Positions 9,159-19,618 are shown, counted from the first letter of the stretch. The stretch is DNA of 53,552 nt from Bacteroidota bacterium (GCA_947452555.1 CANGDH010000004.1:1-53552); one strand, 5' to 3'. The notes: generated from the sequence alone by a model not told the origin. Program-made: numbers and translations.

Positions 9159-9791
9159 TTTTTCATAATATTTACAGAAGCCCTTGATGCCGCATTCCGA
9201 GCATTTAGGGCTTCTTGCTGTACAAACATATCTTCCATGTAATATGAGCCAATGATGTGCTTTATGAACCAAGGCTGGAGGAATTCGTTTAATTAAAGCT
9301 TTCTCTACCGCCAATGGGGTTGTTGCAGTTTGCGGTACTAGCCCGATTCTTTTACTTAATCTATTCACGTGCGTATCAACTGCCATATTGGGTTGCTGAT
9401 CTATGACGCTCGTTATTACATTCGCAGTTTTTCTTCCTACTCCAGGCAGTGTAATTAATTCCTCCACCGTCATAGGTACTTCGCTCGCATAATCATGCAG
9501 GAGCTTTTGACTCATTCCAATTAAATGTTTGGTTTTATTACTAGGATAAGAGATGCTTTTAATTAATAAAAACATATCATCAAAACTTGCATCTGCCATC
9601 TTTTGTGGCGTTGGATATTTTTTAAAAATGGCAGGCGTGGTAAGGTTTACACGCTTATCGGTGCATTGTGCAGATAAAATAACGGCAACTAATAATTGAA
9701 AAGGATTTTCATAACTAAGCTCCGTCTCTGCAACTGGTACATGTTCCAGAAAATAGTCAATTACTTTTTGATAGCGTTCTTGCAATTTCAT
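9153..9791 (-). CDS. nth: Endonuclease III, DNA glycosylase/AP lyase
   Basis: This base-excision-repair enzyme removes oxidised pyrimidines and nicks the abasic site. At 212 residues the size is exact for the family. The helix-hairpin-helix is LPGVGRKTANVI with catalytic K121. The catalytic aspartate is D139 in AVDTHVNR. The C-terminal 4Fe-4S ligands C190, C197, C200 and C206 have the C-x6-C-x2-C-x5-C spacing. It lies 21 bases downstream of the DivIC-like gene and is probably co-transcribed with it. Confidence 0.97.
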   Translation of the reverse strand: MKLQERYQKVIDYFLEHVPVAETELSYENPFQLLVAVILSAQCTDKRVNLTTPAIFKKYPTPQKMADASFDDMFLLIKSISYPSNKTKHLIGMSQKLLHDYASEVPMTVEELITLPGVGRKTANVITSVIDQQPNMAVDTHVNRLSKRIGLVPQTATTPLAVEKALIKRIPPALVHKAHHWLILHGRYVCTARSPKCSECGIKGFCKYYEKL

Positions 9792-9812
9792 ACTAAGCCT
9801 AACTTGTATTTA

Positions 9813-10133
9813 TTATTTATTTTCAGAACCTGACTTAGTACTGTCTTCAAACAAATAAACTTCTTCCCCATCACGTCTTAATAAATAACGCTCTCTTGCA
9901 AACTTCTCAATAGAAGCAGGATTGTTTTGCAAATTCTCTAATTGACTTTTAGTATTGTTAATCTCGTCTTGATAATATTTTTTAGCAGCTTCTACTTTTT
10001 TCAATTCAGCACTTCTCTCTCTTTGTAAGAAAAAATCACGTTGATCAAAAAATAACATCCATATCACAAATACAATAGTTACAATCAAATAACGATTAGT
10101 AATAAATGGAATAACTTTTTTAATTGCAGACAT
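9813..10133 (-). CDS. DivIC/FtsB-type septum formation protein
   Basis: This 106-residue protein has the FtsB/DivIC architecture: a short cytoplasmic N-terminus, one membrane helix at about 14-30 (YLIVTIVFVIWMLFF), then a periplasmic coiled coil (about 36-75). The conserved tail IEKFARERYLLRRDGEEVYLFE is split as IEKFARERYLL followed by RRDGEEVYLF. Such proteins bridge FtsL-like partners in the divisome. It sits just downstream of eno in the same direction, the arrangement also known for eno-ftsB in Escherichia coli, but a terminator and a fresh promoter lie between them. Confidence 0.85.
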   Translation of the reverse strand: MSAIKKVIPFITNRYLIVTIVFVIWMLFFDQRDFFLQRERSAELKKVEAAKKYYQDEINNTKSQLENLQNNPASIEKFARERYLLRRDGEEVYLFEDSTKSGSENK

Positions 10134-10148
10134 AAACTATGATTGGAG

Positions 10149-10178
10149 TAAAATTAGCATAGTTCCGCTAATACTCAA
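10149..10178 (-). promoter_or_regulatory. Promoter of the DivIC-like/nth unit (TTG-N19-TAATTTTA)
   Basis: On the minus strand TTG (10176-10178) is followed after 19 bases by TAATTTTA (10149-10156). This matches the Bacteroidota -33/-7 layout with one mismatch in the -7 box. It begins immediately after the eno terminator, so the division gene can be transcribed independently of eno. Confidence 0.45.
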
Positions 10179-10184
10179 AAAGAA

Positions 10185-10212
10185 AAAAGGCCCCGATTAC
10201 TCGGAGCCTTTT
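10185..10212 (-). terminator. Intrinsic terminator after eno
   Basis: The arms AAAAGGCCCCGA (10185-10196) and TCGGAGCCTTTT (10201-10212) pair with one mismatch around a four-base loop. On the minus strand the hairpin is followed by a T run, 19 bases past the eno stop. Confidence 0.85.
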
Positions 10213-10230
10213 ACTATTCAATCCTTTGAA

Positions 10231-11544
<1,314 letters not shown>

Positions 11545-11591
11545 CTACAATAATGATATTAAAATTCGAGACTGCAATTTACACCTTTTTT

Positions 11592-12491
11592 TTAATGGGT
11601 AAGCAATTTGAAGATTTCTTCTAAACTTGCCTCCTCGGTCTGTAAACGCTGTATATTCAGGCTTTTATCTATTGCGAACTGCATTATCTTTTTCTTAACA
11701 TCTATATCAGCATCCAATTTTAGTACTAACAGCCGTTTGTCAATAGAAATCACAAACGGACTTAATTCCCCCATTTGGTCCTTTAAGAAAAGTATGTCGT
11801 CTTCAAAACTTACACGCAAATTATTGGTCATTGGCTTCAGTAAAGTCTCAATTGGTTCATTCGCTACTAGCTTCCCTTCATGCAAAACTAATACACTAGA
11901 GCAGATCGCTGTTACTTCTTGTAGTATATGGGTTGAAAATAAAATCATACAATTAGTACTTAATGATTTTATTACAGTTCTTATTTCAATTAATTGATTC
12001 GGGTCCAATCCTGAAGTTGGCTCGTCTAATAATAATAAAGCAGGTTCATGTAAAATAGCCGCAGCAATCCCCACTCTTTGTTTATACCCTTTGGAAAGTT
12101 CTCCTATTTTTTTTTGCTGCATTGGGCCTAGTCCTAGTTGATCCAATACGGTTTTAATTCTTTTTGCAAGCTGATTTACCTGATGAATATTACCCAAAAA
12201 TTGTAAATATTCTTTCACATATAAGTCCTCATACAAAGCATTCGATTCAGGCAAGTAGCCAATTAATTTTTTTGCTTCGATTGGATCCTTAAGAACCGAC
12301 ACTCCATTAATAGTAACGTCCCCGCTGTCGGGCGTTAAGAATCCAGCAATCATTTTTAATGTAGTACTTTTCCCGGCACCATTAGGTCCTAAAAAGCCTA
12401 CAATTTCTCCTTTATCTATTGAAAAAGAAATGGCATCAACAGCAATATGCTTGTCGTATTTTTTAGAAACCTGATGTACTTTTAAAGACAT
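11592..12491 (-). CDS. ABC transporter ATP-binding protein, GldA-like
   Basis: This is the cytoplasmic ATPase subunit of an ABC exporter. Walker A GPNGAGKST is at about 35-43, the signature LSKGYKQR at 132-139, Walker B LLLLDEPTSGLD at 152-163, and the switch histidine is in STHIL. The N-terminal half (IVGFLGPNGAGKST, then IGYLPESNALYEDLYVKEYL) closely resembles GldA of gliding flavobacteria, which works with GldF and GldG; those permeases are not adjacent. The C-terminal 75 residues form the extension usual for this subgroup. I start at ATG 12491 (MSLKVHQ) rather than a TTG two codons upstream. It follows the small membrane protein gene after 40 bases. Confidence 0.85.
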   Translation of the reverse strand: MSLKVHQVSKKYDKHIAVDAISFSIDKGEIVGFLGPNGAGKSTTLKMIAGFLTPDSGDVTINGVSVLKDPIEAKKLIGYLPESNALYEDLYVKEYLQFLGNIHQVNQLAKRIKTVLDQLGLGPMQQKKIGELSKGYKQRVGIAAAILHEPALLLLDEPTSGLDPNQLIEIRTVIKSLSTNCMILFSTHILQEVTAICSSVLVLHEGKLVANEPIETLLKPMTNNLRVSFEDDILFLKDQMGELSPFVISIDKRLLVLKLDADIDVKKKIMQFAIDKSLNIQRLQTEEASLEEIFKLLTH

Positions 12492-12531
12492 ACCCAAAAG
12501 TACTTAACTAAAATGAATTGTGTTTTATTTT

Positions 12532-12786
12532 CTAGTCTTCTAATTCATCAGAGCTTGAAGGCAACTGTGCATATGCGTCTTCCGATGCATATTTGCCAAA
12601 AATAAAAAAGCCAACACAGATGGGTGTAAAAATGAGTAGAATTATCACCCATTGTAATATCACATTGGATCTGGTTGCCTCTGAAGCAGTATTGATCTTC
12701 GTAATTGCTTGGTACACTAAAAAACATATAATAGCAGGAGCGGTGATCATCCATATATAGCCTAATAGTTGCTTAATCTTATTCAT
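12532..12786 (-). CDS. Small two-helix membrane protein (possibly DUF6814-like)
   Basis: This is an 84-residue protein with two membrane helices (about 10-27 and 43-63) and an acidic Ser/Asp/Glu tail (SSSDELED). It has no catalytic motif. It lies 50 bases downstream of the MFS transporter in the same direction, so a joint transcript and an accessory role are plausible. I recall small proteins of this shape beside MFS genes in this phylum under the label DUF6814, but I cannot verify membership from sequence alone. The overlapping open frame on the same strand (12548-12754) is a shadow. Confidence 0.7.
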   Translation of the reverse strand: MNKIKQLLGYIWMITAPAIICFLVYQAITKINTASEATRSNVILQWVIILLIFTPICVGFFIFGKYASEDAYAQLPSSSDELED

Positions 12787-12836
12787 AAAAATTTAATTTT
12801 AAATACGTGAATCCTTTATTAAATCGAGTTTACGAT

Positions 12837-14441
12837 TTAATCCATTACGTCTTTGTCTATTTTGTTTTGTAAATAAATAACTCCAATTACGAAACACACA
12901 GCAGCAATCGCAATGGGATACCATAAACCAGCCAATACATCTCCATTAGGATGTGCAGGTGATTTAGTGAATTCTACAATTAATGTTCCTAAAAACGGCA
13001 CCAACCCGCCAAATACTCCATTCCCAATATGATAAGGCAAAGACATGGAAGTATATCTAATTTTAGTTGGGAACATTTCTACTAAAAACGCAGCAATAGG
13101 ACCATACACCATTGTTACATATACTATTTGTATGAACACCAACCAGATCATATCCCAATAAGCAGATCGCCCCATTGTCTTTTCTACTACTACATTTGGC
13201 TTAGGGGACTTGTACTTTATCATTTCTGGATTTATCAAAGTGAGCGGCCTAGTACCATCTACTGGCGCTATAAGAATCATAGTATCTGTTTTAAAATATT
13301 TAAAAACAGACCCATCCAAATAGGTAGTGTCGGATTGTTGTTTGATATACAATTTAGTTTTATCCTTTGCGTCTATAATTGGAAAAGCAGTTATTGTATT
13401 CGTTAATCTTAAGTCCACAATTTGAGTTCTGTTTGACGCGGAAGTAATATTTATAAACTCTTGATAAATTGGTCTATAAGTTAACACTGCAGCTAACATC
13501 CCAATTAGCATAATCCATTTCCTTCCAATTTTATCACTCAACCATCCAAATAATACAAAACATGGAGTTGCCATTAATATGGCAATCAGCATAATATTTC
13601 TTGATTGTATAAAATCAATTTTACAAACAGTTTCAATAAAACTTTGCGCATAAAATTGACCTGTATACCAAACAACCCCTTGTCCCATGACCGCTCCAAA
13701 CAAAGCTAATAGCACCATTTTAAAATTTGCCTTGTGGCCAAAGCTTTCTTTTAAAGGATTCGTTGACGTTTTACCCTCTGCTTTTAGTTTTGTAAACATA
13801 GGCGACTCACTCATTTTCATTCGAATCAAAACTGAAACTCCAACCAATATGATAGAGATCCAAAATGGATAACGCCAGCCACCCCATTCAGCACTAAACT
13901 GTTCCACTCCTTGATTTGTACGAATCAAAATAATAATACCTAAAGCCAAAAATAAACCAAGTGTTGCTGTAGTTTGAATCCAACTAGTCCAAAAACCCCT
14001 TTGACCTGCTGGAGCATGTTCTGCAACATAGGTAGCCGCCCCTCCATATTCACCTCCCAGTGCTAAACCTTGTAATAATCTTAGTATTAAAACCAAAATA
14101 GGTGCTAACCAGCCAATGGTTTTAAAACCAGGAACTAAGCCAATTGCGAAAGTAGACCCACCCATTATGATTAATGTCAGTAAAAAAGTATGTTTTCTTC
14201 CAATTAAATCCCCTAAACGTCCAAAGACCAGCGCTCCAAATGGACGTACAATAAAACCAGCTGCAAAAATTGCCAAAGTACTTAAGAGTGCTGCTGTACC
14301 TGCATCTGCTGGAAAAAATTGTTTTGATAATATAGTGGCTAACATTCCAAAGATGTAAAAATCATACCATTCAATTAAAGTTCCCACCGAAGATGCGCCT
14401 ATAACAAAAGCAATATTGCTAGGCTGTTTTGTACCATTCAT
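12837..14441 (-). CDS. MFS transporter, metabolite:H+ symporter (MHS) type, with soluble insert
   Basis: This is a 12-helix major facilitator protein, 534 residues. MHS/ProP-like features are the N-terminal GASSVGTLIEWYDFYIFG, the loop motif GRLGDLIGRKHTF, RLLQGLALGGEYGGAATYVAEHAP (helix 4) and WLSDKIGRKW in the second half. MHS carriers usually move carboxylates or osmolytes with protons. An extra hydrophilic segment of roughly 90 residues (about 325-415) lies between two C-terminal-half helices. It reads as beta-rich and is absent from the typical 430-500 residue members. The small two-helix gene follows it. The divergent neighbour is acs, so carboxylate uptake is conceivable but unproven. 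Confidence 0.85.
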   Translation of the reverse strand: MNGTKQPSNIAFVIGASSVGTLIEWYDFYIFGMLATILSKQFFPADAGTAALLSTLAIFAAGFIVRPFGALVFGRLGDLIGRKHTFLLTLIIMGGSTFAIGLVPGFKTIGWLAPILVLILRLLQGLALGGEYGGAATYVAEHAPAGQRGFWTSWIQTTATLGLFLALGIIILIRTNQGVEQFSAEWGGWRYPFWISIILVGVSVLIRMKMSESPMFTKLKAEGKTSTNPLKESFGHKANFKMVLLALFGAVMGQGVVWYTGQFYAQSFIETVCKIDFIQSRNIMLIAILMATPCFVLFGWLSDKIGRKWIMLIGMLAAVLTYRPIYQEFINITSASNRTQIVDLRLTNTITAFPIIDAKDKTKLYIKQQSDTTYLDGSVFKYFKTDTMILIAPVDGTRPLTLINPEMIKYKSPKPNVVVEKTMGRSAYWDMIWLVFIQIVYVTMVYGPIAAFLVEMFPTKIRYTSMSLPYHIGNGVFGGLVPFLGTLIVEFTKSPAHPNGDVLAGLWYPIAIAAVCFVIGVIYLQNKIDKDVMD

Positions 14442-14526
14442 AATTTATTTTTTAGCAAGTAATTATTCAAGTTAAATATTTAAACTGAAAAATGTAAATT
14501 GTGGTACACATTTTATAACGATTATA

Positions 14527-16464
14527 ATGAGCTATCCCTATCAAATTAAAAGTCTTGATGCTTATCACGAAGCCTACAAGCAAAGTATTGAAAATCCAGC
14601 AGCCTTCTGGAGTGAGATTGCAGAAAATTTTACCTGGAGTAAAAAATGGGACACAGCATTAGATTGGAATTTTAAAGATCCAAAGATTGAATGGTTTAAA
14701 GGAGGTAAATTAAACATTACTGAAAACTGTTTGGATCGACATTTAGAAAAGCATGGTGATACCCCGGCAATCATTTGGGAACCTAATGATCCAGAAGAAC
14801 ATCATCGTATAATTACCTATAAACAATTACATTTAAAAGTTTGTCAGTTCTCTCAAGTATTATTAAATAACGGAGTACAAAAAGGTGATCGTGTTTGTTT
14901 ATACATGGGCATGATTCCTGAACTAGCTATTGCTGTTTTAGCTTGCGCAAGAATAGGTGCCATACATAGTGTAATTTTTGGAGGATTTTCTGCTCAAAGT
15001 ATTGCAGACCGTTTAGAGGATGCAAAAGCAGAATTCATTATAACATGTGATGGAGCCTATAGAGGAGCAAAAGACATTCCGTTAAAATCAGTAATTGACG
15101 ATGCCTTAATTGGAAATAAATCTATCAAACGTGTAATTGTTTGTACTAGAACAAGAACAGCAGTTTCCATGATTAAGGGCCGTGATGTATGGTGGGAGGA
15201 CGAAATTAAAAAAGTAGAATCTCAAGGACTAGCATTAGTAGCACCAGTTCAAATGGATGCAGAAGATCCTTTATTTATTTTATATACTTCTGGTTCCACA
15301 GGAAAACCTAAAGGAGTTGTACATAGTGTTGCAGGCTATATGATTTATACCAACTACACTTTTGTAAACGTATTCCAATATCAACCCAATGATATCTTTT
15401 TCTGCACAGCAGACGTTGGTTGGATTACAGGACATAGTTATATTATTTACGGACCCTTAAGTGCAGGAGGAACTTCCTTAATGTTTGAGGGTATCCCAAC
15501 TTTCCCAGACGCTGGACGTTTCTGGGATATCATTGACAAATTCAGAGTAAATATTTTGTACACTGCCCCAACTGCAATTCGTTCACTTATGGGCTTTGGT
15601 TTAGGTCCTGTAAAAGACCATGACTTGAGTAGTTTGAAAGTATTAGGCACCGTGGGGGAACCTATTAATGAAGAAGCTTGGCATTGGTATGATGAAAATA
15701 TAGGAAAGAAAAGATGTCCTATTGTTGACACCTGGTGGCAAACAGAAACCGGAGGTGTGTTAATCTCCAATATGGCAGGTATCACACCAGGTAGGCCAGG
15801 ATGGGCAACGTATCCAATGCCTGGCGTTAAAGGAATTTTGGTAGACGACAAAGGCATGGAAGTAACTGAAATGGAAGATGGATTGTATCGTGGTAATCTA
15901 TGTATCACTCAGCCTTGGCCTGCTATTTTGAGAACAACTTATGGAGACCATGAAAGATGTAGAACAAATTATTTTGCAACTTATGAGAACTTATATTTTA
16001 CAGGTGATGGTGCCTTAAAAACTGAAGATGGCCAATTTAGAATTACAGGACGTGTAGACGACGTATTAAACGTAAGTGGGCATCGTATTGGAACTGCCGA
16101 AGTTGAAAATGCAATTAATATGCATGCTGGTGTGGTAGAAAGTGCGGTTGTAGGTTACCCTCATGACATTAAAGGACAGGGCATTTATGCCTATGTAATT
16201 TACACCGGATCTCATGGACAAGACACGCACGGAACTGCAGATATGATTAGAAGAGATATTTTACAAACAGTTACTAGAATCATTGGCCCAATAGCCAAAC
16301 CAGATAAAATACAATTTGTTTCAGGTTTACCTAAAACGAGGTCTGGTAAAATTATGCGTCGCATTCTTAGAAAAGTAGCAGAAGGAGAATTGAAAAATGT
16401 TGGGGATACTTCAACACTTTTAGATCCAGCTGTAGTGGATGAAATTGTAAGAGGCGTTTTGTAA
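14527..16464 (+). CDS. acs: Acetyl-coenzyme A synthetase
   Basis: The enzyme activates acetate to acetyl-CoA via acetyl-AMP in the cytoplasm. At 645 residues the size is that of ACS. The adenylation P-loop YTSGSTGKPKGVVHS lies near residue 255. Acetate-pocket and core motifs include TADVGWITGHSY, DTWWQTETGG and TGDGA, then GRVDDVLNVSGHRIGTAEVE in the hinge. The C-terminal KTRSGKIMRRILRK holds the lysine whose acetylation inactivates ACS in other bacteria. It is divergent from the MFS carrier and ends in a clear terminator. Confidence 0.97.
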   Translation: MSYPYQIKSLDAYHEAYKQSIENPAAFWSEIAENFTWSKKWDTALDWNFKDPKIEWFKGGKLNITENCLDRHLEKHGDTPAIIWEPNDPEEHHRIITYKQLHLKVCQFSQVLLNNGVQKGDRVCLYMGMIPELAIAVLACARIGAIHSVIFGGFSAQSIADRLEDAKAEFIITCDGAYRGAKDIPLKSVIDDALIGNKSIKRVIVCTRTRTAVSMIKGRDVWWEDEIKKVESQGLALVAPVQMDAEDPLFILYTSGSTGKPKGVVHSVAGYMIYTNYTFVNVFQYQPNDIFFCTADVGWITGHSYIIYGPLSAGGTSLMFEGIPTFPDAGRFWDIIDKFRVNILYTAPTAIRSLMGFGLGPVKDHDLSSLKVLGTVGEPINEEAWHWYDENIGKKRCPIVDTWWQTETGGVLISNMAGITPGRPGWATYPMPGVKGILVDDKGMEVTEMEDGLYRGNLCITQPWPAILRTTYGDHERCRTNYFATYENLYFTGDGALKTEDGQFRITGRVDDVLNVSGHRIGTAEVENAINMHAGVVESAVVGYPHDIKGQGIYAYVIYTGSHGQDTHGTADMIRRDILQTVTRIIGPIAKPDKIQFVSGLPKTRSGKIMRRILRKVAEGELKNVGDTSTLLDPAVVDEIVRGVL

Positions 16465-16484
16465 AATCGTAAAATTAAAAACTC

Positions 16485-16520
16485 AAATCCCGACTGCTTC
16501 ACCGCTTTCGGGATTTTTTT
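16485..16520 (+). terminator. Intrinsic terminator after acs
   Basis: The perfect nine-base arms AAATCCCGA (16485-16493) and TCGGGATTT (16508-16516) enclose a 14-base loop and lead into a T run. It starts 20 bases after the acs stop. Confidence 0.85.
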
Positions 16521-16757
16521 TCGCCCTGCCTTTTAACGCTGCCGCTTTCATCGGACGCGTTCGCTTCTTTTGTTTAATAAAGAGCTTTATAAAACAAACC
16601 TATCGCTCTCTGTTCGCCCTGGCCGCTAAAAACTAAAAGATTATGTAATGTAATTTAATTAGAAGAAGCGAGGGCTTGGTGTATTTCAATCCTGAACTTC
16701 GAGAAATAGCGTAAAGAAATTTGTAAAGTCTAACGTTAAAAAAAGCGAAGAAAAATA
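16521..16757. other. Gene-free stretch between acs and the POT transporter
   Basis: No gene is supported here. The first 110 bases are richer in G and C than the surroundings and contain TTCGCCCTG twice (16520-16528 and 16613-16621), each followed by GCCGCT (16541-16546 and 16622-16627). A near-perfect 24-base palindrome, 11-base arms with one mismatch, spans 16572-16595. On the minus strand a short frame (about 16740-16640) encodes a 30-odd residue peptide containing SGLKYTKPSLL, which could be a gene remnant. It lies between two convergent genes and no terminator for the minus-strand gene was found. Confidence 0.5.
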
Positions 16758-18254
16758 TTACTGCTCCATTAAATTCTTCAACTTCTTCGCTAAGAAAAAT
16801 AAAATTACAGACGCAATCCCTGCCATAAAAACAAAGAACATAAAAAAGTCATGTAGGTTGGCAATTTGATACCCTAAGAAAGAAGTTATTTTACCACTTT
16901 CAGGATATAAAGCGCTGAATACTCCTGCTAATTTATTGGCAAACGCGTTTGCTGTAAACCATACTGCCATTAGCAAAGAGGCGAATTTAACTGGTGCTAA
17001 TTTATTCACTAAAGACAATCCAATTGGAGACAAACAAAGTTCTCCAAAAGTATGCATCATATACATTCCAATCAACCAAATCATACTCACTTTTACTCCT
17101 GTTCCTACCCCACTTACCCCTGTTGCTATCCATAAATATCCCAATGCTAATAAAAATAAACCTGCTGCCATTTTATAAGGAGACGAGGGCTCATGCTTAC
17201 CTAATTTAATCCAAAGCCAAGCCATCAATGGAGCTAATGTTACCACGAAAAGTGAATTTAGTGACTGGAAAAAACTGGAAGGAACTATAAACCATCCTAA
17301 ATCTCTTTGTGTATTTTCTTCCGCAAAGAAAGTTAAACTAGCTCCTGCTTGTTCAAAAGCACTCCAAAAGAAAACAACAAAAAAGGACACCACAAATATC
17401 ACCAGCACTTTTTGTTTTTCAATTTTAGACAATGTATTATCTGAAAAAACAATCACAGCAATAAGCGTGATACATGCTAACAATAAATAAAATAAATAAC
17501 TTATAATTTTGATATCAATGTATACTAAAGTGATAGTTATTAAGGATAGAACAAAAAGAAACAAAACCATTACAGGTAATTTCTGAAACCATTTCGGCGC
17601 ATTGGCAGGCGCTTCTCCTAATTGATTCCCCTGCGGATCTTTTAAATACTTTTTTTGAAAAAATAACTGTGTTAATACGCTTAATAACATAGCTACTCCA
17701 CCTGCAAAAAAAGCCCATTTAAAATCACCAGACTTCCCTGTATCGCCAAAAAAGCCACATACAAAAGGCCCTAATGCCCCCCCTGTATTGATACCCATAT
17801 AAAAAATAGTATATGCAGCATCAATCCTTTTATCCCCTTTTTCGTATAACTGACCTACTAAACTTGAAATATTGGGTTTAAAAAAACCATTTCCTGAAAT
17901 CATACAGCCCAGTCCAACATAAAATAGAATAGAAGAGATTTCCGGATTTTGATAATAATGGCCGCACCCAAATAAAACAAACTCTCCAATCGCCATCATA
18001 AGTCCTCCCACAATAATAGATCTGTTATTACCCCAATAACGGTCTGCAATATAACCTCCCAATAAGGGCGTTAAATAAATTAAGCCCGTATAGCTTCCAT
18101 AAACTTGAGAAGCAAAAACTTTGTCAAAAAGCAAGGCCTTGGTTAAAAACAATACCAAAATCGCACGCATGCCATAGTAGTTAAATCGCTCCCACATTTC
18201 TGTTGCAAACAAAACATATAAACCTCTAGGATGCTTAATTGTCGATGTTGACAT
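16758..18254 (-). CDS. POT/PTR family proton-dependent oligopeptide transporter
   Basis: This 498-residue inner-membrane symporter of the POT family imports di- and tripeptides with protons. The proton-coupling ExxER-type motif is in ATEMWERFNYYGMRAIL near residue 20. The PTR2 signature region is seen in YTGLIYLTPLLGGYIADRYW and FYMGINTGGALGPFVCGF. About 14 hydrophobic segments are visible, with two extra between the halves as in bacterial POTs. It is divergent from purD with no operon partner. The secreted M19 dipeptidase elsewhere in the window would make or consume related substrates, but no linkage is shown. Confidence 0.93.
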   Translation of the reverse strand: MSTSTIKHPRGLYVLFATEMWERFNYYGMRAILVLFLTKALLFDKVFASQVYGSYTGLIYLTPLLGGYIADRYWGNNRSIIVGGLMMAIGEFVLFGCGHYYQNPEISSILFYVGLGCMISGNGFFKPNISSLVGQLYEKGDKRIDAAYTIFYMGINTGGALGPFVCGFFGDTGKSGDFKWAFFAGGVAMLLSVLTQLFFQKKYLKDPQGNQLGEAPANAPKWFQKLPVMVLFLFVLSLITITLVYIDIKIISYLFYLLLACITLIAVIVFSDNTLSKIEKQKVLVIFVVSFFVVFFWSAFEQAGASLTFFAEENTQRDLGWFIVPSSFFQSLNSLFVVTLAPLMAWLWIKLGKHEPSSPYKMAAGLFLLALGYLWIATGVSGVGTGVKVSMIWLIGMYMMHTFGELCLSPIGLSLVNKLAPVKFASLLMAVWFTANAFANKLAGVFSALYPESGKITSFLGYQIANLHDFFMFFVFMAGIASVILFFLAKKLKNLMEQ

Positions 18255-18334
18255 AAGTATTCATTTAATTAATTGACTCAAATTAATAAAATACCTTCAA
18301 TAAATTTTACTTTCGTGTAGCAATCAATTGAATT

Positions 18335-19618
18335 ATGAATATTTTACTAATAGGTAGTGGAGGTCGTGAACACGCAATGGCATGGAAAATGGCTAAAAGT
18401 CATCATTGTGATAACTTGTATATTGCTCCTGGCAATCCAGGTACTGCAAGCATAGGAACTAATCTGGCAATAGAAAGCAACGATTTTATTGCAATTAAAC
18501 AATTTGCAATTGAAAATACAATTGACATGATTGTAGTAGGTCCAGAAGAACCTTTAGTAAAAGGTATTTATGACTTTTTTGCAAAAGACGAAGCTACTCA
18601 ACATATTAATGTGATTGGGCCATCTGCCGAAGCTGCTCAACTAGAAGGTAGTAAAGCCTTTAGTAAGCATTTTATGCAAAGGCACCATATTCCAACAGCA
18701 GGCTATGCTGAGTTTACAGTAGAGAATTATGAAGAAGGCATTGCCTATATCAAAACCCACAGTTTGCCCATTGTACTAAAGGCAGATGGTTTAGCCGCGG
18801 GGAAAGGGGTAATTATTGCAGCATCACATGAGGAAGGATTAAAGAGTTTTAAAGAAATGATCCAAGATAAGCAATTTGGAGACGCTAGTTCCAAAGTGGT
18901 TATCGAGGAATTTTTGAAAGGGATCGAGGTAAGTGTTTTCGCCCTAACTGACGGCAAAACCTACCAAATTATAGGACATGCAAAGGATTACAAGCGAATT
19001 GGGGTTGGCGACACTGGTTTAAATACTGGAGGAATGGGCTGCGTAAGTCCAGTTCCTTTCATGGATGATACTTTTATGAGAAAAGTAGAGAAGCAAATTA
19101 TAGCCCCAACTATTCATGGATTAGATCAAGAAAACTTGATTTACAAAGGTTTCGTGTTTTTTGGCTTAATGAATTGTGATGGCGAACCCTATGTAATTGA
19201 ATATAATTGCAGACTTGGCGACCCAGAAACGGAAGTTATTCTACCTAGACTACAAACAGATTTAGTGAGTTTATTAGCTGCTACAGATAATGGCACATTA
19301 GAGGACGTAAATATTGAATACCATGAAGGATCTTTTGCGACAGTCATGGCGGTGAGTGCAGGTTACCCAGGAAGTTATCCGAAAAATTTAAAAATTACTG
19401 GAATTGAGAATGCTAATGCATTATCTCAAATTCAGGTATTTCAAGCTGGTACTGGATTTGAGGGGGAAGATATAGTAACAAAGGGTGGAAGAGTACTAAC
19501 TGTTACTTCACAAGGAAATGACCTACAAGAAGCGGTTCAAAAGGCCAAAACTGCTTTAACAAATATTGATTTTGAAGGCATGTATTTTAGAAATGATATT
19601 GGCTTCGAATTCAAGTAA
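18335..19618 (+). CDS. purD: Phosphoribosylamine--glycine ligase (GAR synthetase)
   Basis: This catalyses the second step of de novo purine synthesis, joining glycine to phosphoribosylamine with ATP. At 427 residues it is full length. The N-terminus MNILLIGSGGREHAMAWKM is the PurD signature. The ATP-grasp region carries LPIVLKADGLAAGKGV and the family motif RLGDPETEVILPRL, with GGMGCVSPVP before it. It is a single gene between the POT transporter (divergent) and the mre operon, 110 bases upstream of mreB, which has its own promoter. Confidence 0.97.
   Translation: MNILLIGSGGREHAMAWKMAKSHHCDNLYIAPGNPGTASIGTNLAIESNDFIAIKQFAIENTIDMIVVGPEEPLVKGIYDFFAKDEATQHINVIGPSAEAAQLEGSKAFSKHFMQRHHIPTAGYAEFTVENYEEGIAYIKTHSLPIVLKADGLAAGKGVIIAASHEEGLKSFKEMIQDKQFGDASSKVVIEEFLKGIEVSVFALTDGKTYQIIGHAKDYKRIGVGDTGLNTGGMGCVSPVPFMDDTFMRKVEKQIIAPTIHGLDQENLIYKGFVFFGLMNCDGEPYVIEYNCRLGDPETEVILPRLQTDLVSLLAATDNGTLEDVNIEYHEGSFATVMAVSAGYPGSYPKNLKITGIENANALSQIQVFQAGTGFEGEDIVTKGGRVLTVTSQGNDLQEAVQKAKTALTNIDFEGMYFRNDIGFEFK

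Noticed and set aside
12548..12754. 68-codon frame overlapping the small membrane protein on the same strand
   Set aside because: A shifted reading of the same DNA; the 84-codon frame gives a proper two-helix protein with an acidic tail, this one does not.
13128..13406. Plus-strand frame antisense to the MFS insert
   Set aside because: It overlaps the insert region of the carrier gene, which has normal coding features on the minus strand.
15447..15908. 153-codon minus-strand frame inside acs
   Set aside because: Long only because acs codons lack stops in this frame; it covers essential ACS motifs and has no recognisable domain.
16572..16595. 24-base palindrome as a terminator for the POT gene
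   Set aside because: It lies about 160 bases past the stop, the loop is only two to four bases, and there is no T run on the minus strand.
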